A stretch of DNA of 19,148 bases, from assembly GCA_947303145.1 (NCBI GenBank), contig CAMYXB010000008.1:1-19148 (forward strand). Reading direction: 5' to 3'. A model generated the notes under the pieces. It saw only the letters and a list, made by a program, of their open reading frames with translations, had not been told where the DNA came from and did not search any database. Of this stretch, positions 16,067-19,148 are shown piece by piece (position 1 is the stretch's first letter; each line of letters opens with the position of its first letter). A program made the position numbers and the translations under genes. Source of the stretch: an uncultured Clostridia bacterium. GTDB taxonomy: Bacteria; Bacillota; Clostridia; Christensenellales; UBA1242.

Positions 16067-16095
16067 ATTATACACATTACAAAATGTGTAATCAA
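16067..16095 (-). promoter_or_regulatory. Predicted promoter of the HD gene
   Basis: On the minus strand TTGATT (16090-16095), 17 bp, then TATAAT (16067-16072). Only six bases separate the -10 from the ATG, so a leaderless mRNA is expected. Confidence 0.75.
16071..16090. promoter_or_regulatory. Perfect palindrome in the HD promoter spacer, probable operator
   Basis: TACACATT-N4-AATGTGTA is a perfect 8-4-8 inverted repeat that fills the whole space between -35 and -10. A repressor bound there would block RNA polymerase. The paralogous promoter at 17132-17160 lacks it. Confidence 0.5.
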
Positions 16096-16129
16096 CTAAA
16101 CAATTACTTTTTGTAATTAAAAATGATGG

Positions 16130-16254
16130 GACAACAATTGGGAATGCCTAAAAATGGGGCATCGCTTGAAGAGGGCAAGCCATAGGCTTTGTTGTCATAG
16201 AAAAAAAGCAGAGTATTAGACTAACCCGTAGGGTTAAAACCCACTTCTTTTTTT
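16130..16254 (+). ncRNA. Candidate structured RNA with a terminator-like 3' module
   Basis: Module 1 is closed by GACAACAA (16130-16137) with TTGTTGTC (16189-16196). Inside are hairpins ATGCC/GGCAT (16144-16162) and GCTTG/CAAGC (16164-16180), giving a three-way junction. Module 2 (16201-16254) has AAAAAAAGCAG pairing with CTTCTTTTTTT (one mismatch) around TAACCC/GGGTTA, and ends in T7. No known RNA family is recognised. No clear promoter is found directly upstream. It could be an independent RNA, a leader of the 70-codon gene, or gene debris that happens to fold. Confidence 0.4.
16201..16254. terminator. Probable bidirectional terminator or attenuator
   Basis: TAACCC (16222-16227) can pair with GGGTTA (16231-16236), or GGGTT (16231-16235) can pair with AACCC (16238-16242). 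The two are mutually exclusive. T7 follows at 16248-16254 and A7 precedes at 16201-16207, so termination is possible on both strands. Confidence 0.55.
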
Positions 16255-16268
16255 ATTGCAAGAAAGTG

Positions 16269-16291
16269 TAGAAAGATAGCATAGAAAGATA
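16269..16291. repeat. Short direct repeat upstream of the 70-codon gene
   Basis: TAGAAAGATA occurs at 16269-16278 and 16282-16291 (13-bp step) in the leader of the next gene. Confidence 0.4.
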
Positions 16292-16301
16292 AATATTTTT
16301 T

Positions 16302-16307
16302 AAGGAG
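16302..16307 (+). promoter_or_regulatory. Ribosome binding site that sets the 70-codon gene start
   Basis: AAGGAG directly abuts the ATG at 16308 and is 6 nt from the ATG at 16314, so the latter is the likely start. Confidence 0.7.
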
Positions 16308-16313
16308 ATGTTA

Positions 16314-16526
16314 ATGAACAAATTACTATATATAAAAAAAATTCAGCTTTCAGAAACTTCTGTTGCTGTCGATTTTAATACAAATGAAAAAGTTAAAACT
16401 AAAATTAGTTTTGACGACAATACAATAAATTCTTGTGGAGTGATTTTAGCAGATTATTTGATTAAGTATATAAAAAATGGTGGAGATATAAACAATCTCA
16501 CACCAGAAAAAATTTTAAGAAAATGA
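16314..16526 (+). CDS. Small orphan protein of 70 residues
   Basis: I do not recognise this protein. It reads MNKLLYIKKIQLSETSVAVD and goes on with alternating hydrophobic residues, then a helix (ILADYLIKYIKNGG) and a basic end (ILRK). No membrane helix, signal peptide or Cys is present. A good AAGGAG lies 6 nt before the chosen ATG at 16314; the in-frame ATG at 16308 abuts that site. Base use is strongly AT-rich, as in the GreA-like gene, with which it is convergent (one base between the stop codons). It lies inside the segment bounded by the 40-bp repeat and downstream of the candidate structured RNA, so its expression may depend on read-through of that terminator. Confidence 0.65.
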   Translation: MNKLLYIKKIQLSETSVAVDFNTNEKVKTKISFDDNTINSCGVILADYLIKYIKNGGDINNLTPEKILRK

Positions 16527-16527
16527 A

Positions 16528-17049
16528 TTAATCTCTGTTTATATCTAAAATAATACCACTATATTTTATTTTGTCAACACTATATGAAAAACTATCTCCA
16601 ATTTTTTTATTTAATACAGCTTTTGCTAGTGGAGAATCTTCTGAAAGAGTGCCATTATTAGGTGATGAGGAATAATTTGTATTTTCTTTATATTTATATC
16701 TTTTTCCGTGCCTTGAAGTTGCCCCTGTCCACGATGGTTCATAATTCTTAAATATAGGCATTATTTTATAGGATATTTTATCACCATCTAAAAGAGCTGT
16801 GAAACAATCACCAATAGATAAATGATAATTTATTTTATCTAACAATTCGTAATATTTGTTAATAGCAATATTTTTGTCAATTATTAAACTATCATTATTT
16901 TTTCTAAATTTATGTGTTAGGTTTTTTCTATCTATAGCAATATAGTATAAATCTGTTATTTCAGATACAATATATACCTCACCATAAACTTTATTATTAT
17001 CTATCCAAACACGATAAAATTTATCTCTGAGATTGAAATTATTTTCCAT
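16528..17049 (-). CDS. GreA/GreB C-terminal-domain protein with an unusual N-terminus
   Basis: The C-terminal part of this 173-residue protein (about 135-172), LSEDSPLAKAVLNKKIGDSF and on, matches the FKBP-like GreA/GreB C-terminal domain that docks transcript cleavage factors on RNA polymerase. The first 100 residues are not the long antiparallel coiled coil of GreA. They look beta-rich (FYRVWIDNNKVYGEVYIVSE), and a Ser/Asn/Lys-rich linker (about 108-134) joins the halves. It may bind RNA polymerase without the cleavage finger, but this is inference. AGGGG lies 5 nt before the ATG. The only promoter in reach belongs to the truncated HD copy, whose 28-codon frame overlaps this start by 11 nt. 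AT-rich, unlike the core genes. Confidence 0.75.
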   Translation of the reverse strand: MENNFNLRDKFYRVWIDNNKVYGEVYIVSEITDLYYIAIDRKNLTHKFRKNNDSLIIDKNIAINKYYELLDKINYHLSIGDCFTALLDGDKISYKIMPIFKNYEPSWTGATSRHGKRYKYKENTNYSSSPNNGTLSEDSPLAKAVLNKKIGDSFSYSVDKIKYSGIILDINRD

Positions 17050-17125
17050 AAATACCCCTGAAAAACGCTTCTGTCACATCACTAGATAATAATATCTCGT
17101 CCAATCTTTCTACACAATTCGTCAT
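17039..17125 (-). pseudogene. Truncated copy of the HD-gene start (28 codons)
   Basis: From ATG 17125 the frame reads MTNCVERLDEILLSSDVTE and diverges after AFF. It stops at 17039-17041, inside the next gene. The HD gene has MIDYIQRLDEILLSSDVTED at the same place, so this is the 5' end of a homologous gene cut at about 17059. Forty bases are identical to the intact gene, while the first codons differ (9 of 18 bases match). The frame is intact and has a strong promoter, so it may be transcribed and translated as a short leader peptide coupled to the GreA-like gene. Confidence 0.85.
17068..17107. repeat. 40-bp perfect direct repeat, copy 2
   Basis: Second copy of 16003-16042, lying in the truncated HD start. 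It marks the right boundary of the segment that carries the candidate RNA, the orphan gene and the GreA-like gene. Confidence 0.95.
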
Positions 17126-17131
17126 GAGTAT

Positions 17132-17160
17132 ATTATACCCAATGCTAGACAGATTATCAA
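17132..17160 (-). promoter_or_regulatory. Promoter of the truncated HD copy, now upstream of the GreA-like gene
   Basis: On the minus strand TTGATA (17155-17160), 17 bp, then perfect TATAAT (17132-17137), with ATG six bases after the -10. The layout is the same as at the intact HD gene although the spacer is unrelated. Confidence 0.8.
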
Positions 17161-17164
17161 GTAA

Positions 17165-17197
17165 AAAAGTCTCTGTATATCACAGAGACTTTTCCTT
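17165..17197. terminator. Strong hairpin, probable terminator
   Basis: AAAAGTCTCTGT (17165-17176) pairs perfectly with ACAGAGACTTTT (17182-17193) around a 5-nt loop. An A6 run on the left gives a U-tract for minus-strand transcription, so it probably ended a gene formerly upstream of the HD copy. Confidence 0.7.
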
Positions 17198-17284
17198 TAT
17201 TGTTCTTCTTGTTGTGCTTTCCCATACGAAGCAAAATTAGATGAAGTAGAAACTGGAATTGCTGGAGAATCTTCTTTCTATGAT

Positions 17285-17641
17285 ATGCACGAAGAAGTGT
17301 ATGCACAAACTTATATTTGTACTAAATGTGGTCATTTTGAATTTTTTAATCCAGAATTAGCAAAACTCGTTCTCGAAGAAAGAGAAAAATGTGCTAAAAT
17401 CCAAAAGGAAATTGATAATTTTGACAAGCAAATTTCAGATAAAAATAATGAAATAAAAAATGTTGAACAACAAATCGATTCAATTAAAGAGCAACTTAAA
17501 AATATAGACATAACAATCAGACAAAGCAATGAATTGAAAGCTAAACAACAAGATTTGTCGAATAAGTTAAAAGCATTAAAAGCTGATAGCCAAGAATTGA
17601 TTAAACAACAAAACAATCTTAAGCGCGAATTAGAAGCATAA
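17285..17641 (+). CDS. 5'-truncated zinc-ribbon/coiled-coil protein, probable gene remnant
   Basis: The first ATG in frame gives 118 residues: a CTKC knuckle (12-15) followed by about 85 residues of charged heptad-like coiled coil to the end. Coding character clearly continues upstream of that ATG. The in-frame text includes YCSSC (about 17198-17212), which would supply the first CxxC of the zinc ribbon, then YEAKLDEVETGIAGESSFYD. That extended frame has no ATG, GTG or TTG before it closes at 17162, and it runs straight into the hairpin at 17165-17193. There is no ribosome binding site before 17285 (GGAGAA is about 15 nt away). The true start was probably lost in a rearrangement at the hairpin. 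Function is unknown; AT-rich. Confidence 0.6.
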   Translation: MHEEVYAQTYICTKCGHFEFFNPELAKLVLEEREKCAKIQKEIDNFDKQISDKNNEIKNVEQQIDSIKEQLKNIDITIRQSNELKAKQQDLSNKLKALKADSQELIKQQNNLKRELEA

Positions 17642-17646
17642 AAAAT

Positions 17647-17679
17647 AATCACCAGAGTTTATTCTTTGGTGATTTTTTT
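17647..17679 (+). terminator. Terminator of the zinc-ribbon gene
   Basis: AATCACCA (17647-17654) pairs with TGGTGATT (17667-17674), with further G-T and A-T pairs inside, followed by a T7 run (17673-17679). Confidence 0.85.
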
Positions 17680-17703
17680 ATAATAAAAAAGGTGAACTTT
17701 TTA

Positions 17704-17895
17704 TTAGTCGACCTTATTTTTTATCCAGTTCCCATGTTCATCTCTTTGCAGATGTATCCAGTTTAGATGAGATGGATTTTCTATCTTTGGTCGTTCAAAA
17801 TTAATAACAAATCCAAAGAAGTCCCATAAATAGAAATACGAAACAAATCCTAACGGCTGTTTCGTATGAGTTTTATTTGGCGGAAATCTTGGCAT
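17704..17895 (-). pseudogene. Short AT-rich reading frame, probable gene remnant
   Basis: This 63-codon frame has no ribosome binding site, and its first codons lie in the 41-bp repeat. The C-terminal half (ENPSHLNWIHLQRDEHGNWI) looks like real protein sequence, whereas the start does not. It may be the 3' part of a lost minus-strand gene. I do not recognise it. The rest of 17680-17877 holds only an inverted repeat (ATACGAAACA 17836-17845 with TGTTTCGTAT 17858-17867). Confidence 0.3.
17836..17867. repeat. 10-bp perfect inverted repeat downstream of the Vat-like gene
   Basis: ATACGAAACA and TGTTTCGTAT form a hairpin with a 12-nt loop. In the minus direction TTCTATTT follows, a weak U-tract, so it may terminate the Vat-like gene. 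Confidence 0.5.
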
Positions 17896-17918
17896 ACGAG
17901 TTCACGGTAAAATTTTAT
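17878..17918. repeat. 41-bp direct repeat, copy 1 (5 bp past the Vat-like gene)
   Basis: Matches 18660-18700 at 37 of 41 positions in the same orientation (conserved blocks TGGCGGAAAT, ATACGAGTTC, CGGTAAAATTTTA). Confidence 0.85.
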
Positions 17919-17923
17919 AATAT

Positions 17924-18550
17924 TTATTCAATATTTTTTATTAAATCTAAATTATTGCTAGTTAATGCGTCAAGATTTTTTGTTATTTTTTCAATGTCCC
18001 AATTCCACCATTGTATTTTAAGCAAGTGTTTTATAATATCATCACTAAATCTTTTCTTTTTTACTTCACAGGGATTCCCAACTGCTATTGTATATGGTGG
18101 TATATCTTTTGCAACTACTGAGTTTGCTCCTATGATTGCACCATCTCCAATATGGACTCCTGGGAGAATGGTTACATTTTGACCAATCCAAACATCATTT
18201 CCAATAACCGTATCTCCTTTGTATGGAGTATCTTTTAATGATTGTGCTTTCTGCCAATCTTCTCCAAAAATATTAAATGGGTATGAAGTCGCACTATTCA
18301 TTTTGTGGTTTGCACCATTCATCACAATTTCAATACCAGATGCAATTTGACAAAATTTACCTATAATAAGTTTGTCCCCAATAAAATCATAAAAATGGGT
18401 AATATGTTTTTCAAAATCTTGTGGGTTATCTTTATCTTCGTAATATGTGTAATCACCAATTATAACATTTAGATTTTTAATAACATTTTTAACATAACAA
18501 ATGCTAGGAATATTTGAGTTCGGTATTATTTTATTTTTATCTGGTATCAT
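17924..18550 (-). CDS. Vat/CatB-like xenobiotic O-acetyltransferase
   Basis: The 208-residue protein is a left-handed beta-helix acetyltransferase of the xenobiotic acyltransferase group. IGKFCQIASGIEIVMNGANH (63-82) contains the catalytic His82. PFNIFGEDWQK (91-101), GDTVIGNDVWIG (112-123) and IGDGAIIGANSVV (134-146) are hexapeptide-repeat segments. QWWNWDIEKI near the end is typical of Vat (streptogramin A) and CatB (chloramphenicol) enzymes. It should transfer acetyl from acetyl-CoA to a hydroxyl of a small molecule; the true substrate cannot be told. The ATG at 18550 is chosen because GGAGGT (18555-18560) precedes it by 4 nt and would overlap the alternative GTG at 18562. AT-rich, flanked by direct repeats and probably acquired. 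Confidence 0.88.
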   Translation of the reverse strand: MIPDKNKIIPNSNIPSICYVKNVIKNLNVIIGDYTYYEDKDNPQDFEKHITHFYDFIGDKLIIGKFCQIASGIEIVMNGANHKMNSATSYPFNIFGEDWQKAQSLKDTPYKGDTVIGNDVWIGQNVTILPGVHIGDGAIIGANSVVAKDIPPYTIAVGNPCEVKKKRFSDDIIKHLLKIQWWNWDIEKITKNLDALTSNNLDLIKNIE

Positions 18551-18554
18551 ATTT

Positions 18555-18560
18555 ACCTCC
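18555..18560 (-). promoter_or_regulatory. Ribosome binding site that sets the Vat-like start
   Basis: GGAGGT on the minus strand lies 4 nt before the ATG at 18550 and overlaps the in-frame GTG at 18562. Confidence 0.75.
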
Positions 18561-18575
18561 ACCTAAGATATTTGT

Positions 18576-18584
18576 ATTATAACA
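18576..18584 (-). promoter_or_regulatory. Extended -10 promoter of the Vat-like gene
   Basis: TGtTATAAT on the minus strand with no good -35. The surrounding ATATGTTATAAT is identical to the -10 of the GNAT gene at 18738-18749. Confidence 0.6.
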
Positions 18585-18623
18585 TATTTTTTCTTGTTTT
18601 GACATTACTTTGATTAAAATTAT

Positions 18624-18655
18624 AAAAAAACTGACAAGAGTGTTCTTATCAGTTT
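18624..18655 (-). terminator. Orphan minus-strand terminator upstream of the Vat-like gene
   Basis: AAACTGA (18628-18634) pairs with TCAGTTT (18649-18655), and AAGA with TCTT inside (one mismatch between them), loop GTGT. A7 at 18624-18630 gives a U-tract on the minus strand. No intact minus-strand gene ends before it, so it probably belonged to a gene that has been lost. Confidence 0.65.
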
Positions 18656-18659
18656 CGAA

Positions 18660-18700
18660 TGGCGGAAATTTTGAAATACGAGTTCGCGGTAAAATTTTAG
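18660..18700. repeat. 41-bp direct repeat, copy 2
   Basis: Second copy of the repeat at 17878-17918, offset 782 bp. The two enclose exactly the Vat-like gene, its promoter and the orphan terminator. Confidence 0.85.
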
Positions 18701-18740
18701 AAATAATTTTCAAATTCTGAATACAAACAATAGTGTAATA

Positions 18741-18749
18741 TGTTATAAT
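18741..18749 (+). promoter_or_regulatory. Extended -10 promoter of the GNAT gene
   Basis: TGtTATAAT with a poor -35 (ATACAA at 18721-18726). Confidence 0.6.
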
Positions 18750-18783
18750 GCTATTGCTTAATTATGCAAAAGGAAGTGGAATT

Positions 18784-19148
18784 ATGAACGAATACATAAA
18801 CTTAAATTTGGATAATATTGAAGATGAGCATATTTGTTGTGCTATTGGAGACCCAAAACATCAAGAAGGTGTAAATGCTAAAAAAGAATGGATAAAAAGC
18901 AAATTGAACGATGGTCATGTTTTTCGCAAATTAAATGCTCGTGGAAAAATATTTATTGAATATGAGCCAATAGAAACTGCTTGGGCTCCTGTTTTGGGTA
19001 AAAACTATGAATATATTTATTGTTTGTGGGTTGCTGGAAGTTTTAAGGGAAAAGGAATTGCGAAAGAATTACTTGAATATGCAATAAACGATGCCAAATC
19101 AAAGAAAATGAGTGGACTTTGCACTATTGTAGCAAAAAAGAAAAAACC
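18784..19148 (+). CDS. GNAT N-acetyltransferase, YoaP type, 3' end beyond the right edge
   Basis: The frame is open from ATG 18784 to the window end (121 codons seen). The start, MNEYINLNLDNIEDEHICCA, then QEGVNAKKEWI and FIEYEPIETAWAP, matches YoaP-type GNAT proteins as I recall them. CLWVAGSFKGKGIAKELLEY (about 80-99) is the acetyl-CoA binding motif A, with GKGIA as the pyrophosphate loop. Full-length members carry a further YoaP domain that would lie outside this window. It should acetylate an amine on an unidentified substrate. AAAGGAAG at 18769-18776 is a reasonable ribosome binding site, 7 nt before the ATG. AT-rich like its neighbours. Together with the Vat-like gene it suggests a small set of drug- or xenobiotic-modifying genes. 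Confidence 0.8.
   Translation, partial: MNEYINLNLDNIEDEHICCAIGDPKHQEGVNAKKEWIKSKLNDGHVFRKLNARGKIFIEYEPIETAWAPVLGKNYEYIYCLWVAGSFKGKGIAKELLEYAINDAKSKKMSGLCTIVAKKKK

Noticed and set aside
16061..16075. GTG start for the HD gene at 16075
   Set aside because: The next codons are the TATAAT box itself, so mRNA from this promoter would not contain the GTG.
16123..16185. 20-codon frame (MMGQQLGMPKNGASLEEGKP) inside the candidate RNA
   Set aside because: No ribosome binding site, very short, and it overlaps the predicted stems. It is kept in mind as the main alternative to a structured RNA.
17836..17918. Integron attC site around the first 41-bp repeat
   Set aside because: TCCTAAC is present in the hairpin loop, but no matching GTTRRRY core is placed symmetrically, and no integrase is visible.
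17877..18182. 101-codon plus-strand frame starting with TTG at 17877
   Set aside because: It is antisense to the Vat-like gene, which has conserved hexapeptide motifs, and it has no ribosome binding site.

Overview
The window looks like chromosome from an uncultured, spore-forming Firmicute of the class Clostridia. It carries a full-length spoIIE directly upstream of tilS, Firmicutes-type promoters (TTGACA/TATAAT, several with extended -10) and strong AGGAGG ribosome binding sites. It codes a bacterial LeuRS and a TrhP-type U32 protein. I cannot place it below class from sequence alone.

Layout. (1) 1-2038, minus strand: two overlapping glycosyltransferase genes, an HtrL/WlaTC-type gene that runs off the left edge and a GT4-type gene, probably part of a surface-polysaccharide cluster. 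(2) 2286-4946: a divergent MacB/FtsX-type ABC transporter, ATPase and permease in one chain, behind a perfect consensus promoter. (3) 5011-9816: leuS, an unrecognised 391-codon gene and trhP, spaced as an operon and closed by a hairpin terminator. (4) 9907-11003: radC, and a convergent small three-helix membrane protein that shares a bidirectional terminator with it. (5) 11175-15362: a HIT hydrolase, spoIIE and tilS. (6) 15380-16060, minus: a stand-alone HD-domain protein related to the HD part of CCA-adding enzymes.

From about 16.08 kb to the right edge the sequence changes character. It becomes very AT-rich (10 G+C of 60 at 16861-16920, against 26 of 60 at 6901-6960) and is made of short, unrelated genes. 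These are a 70-codon orphan, a protein with a GreA/GreB C-terminal domain, a zinc-ribbon/coiled-coil gene that has lost its start, a Vat/CatB-like xenobiotic acetyltransferase and a YoaP-type GNAT running off the right edge. Two segments here are bounded by direct repeats. The first (repeat offset 1065 bp) lies between a perfect 40-bp repeat taken from the start of the HD gene, so that a 28-codon remnant with its own promoter now sits upstream of the GreA-like gene. The second holds the Vat-like gene between 41-bp repeats that match at 37 positions. A multi-stem, terminator-ended segment at 16130-16254 is a candidate structured RNA.

A further theme is near-leaderless expression: at tilS, at the HD gene and at the HD remnant, a TATAAT box ends only 6-9 nt before the best ATG. 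No integrase, transposase, CRISPR array, tRNA or rRNA was seen.
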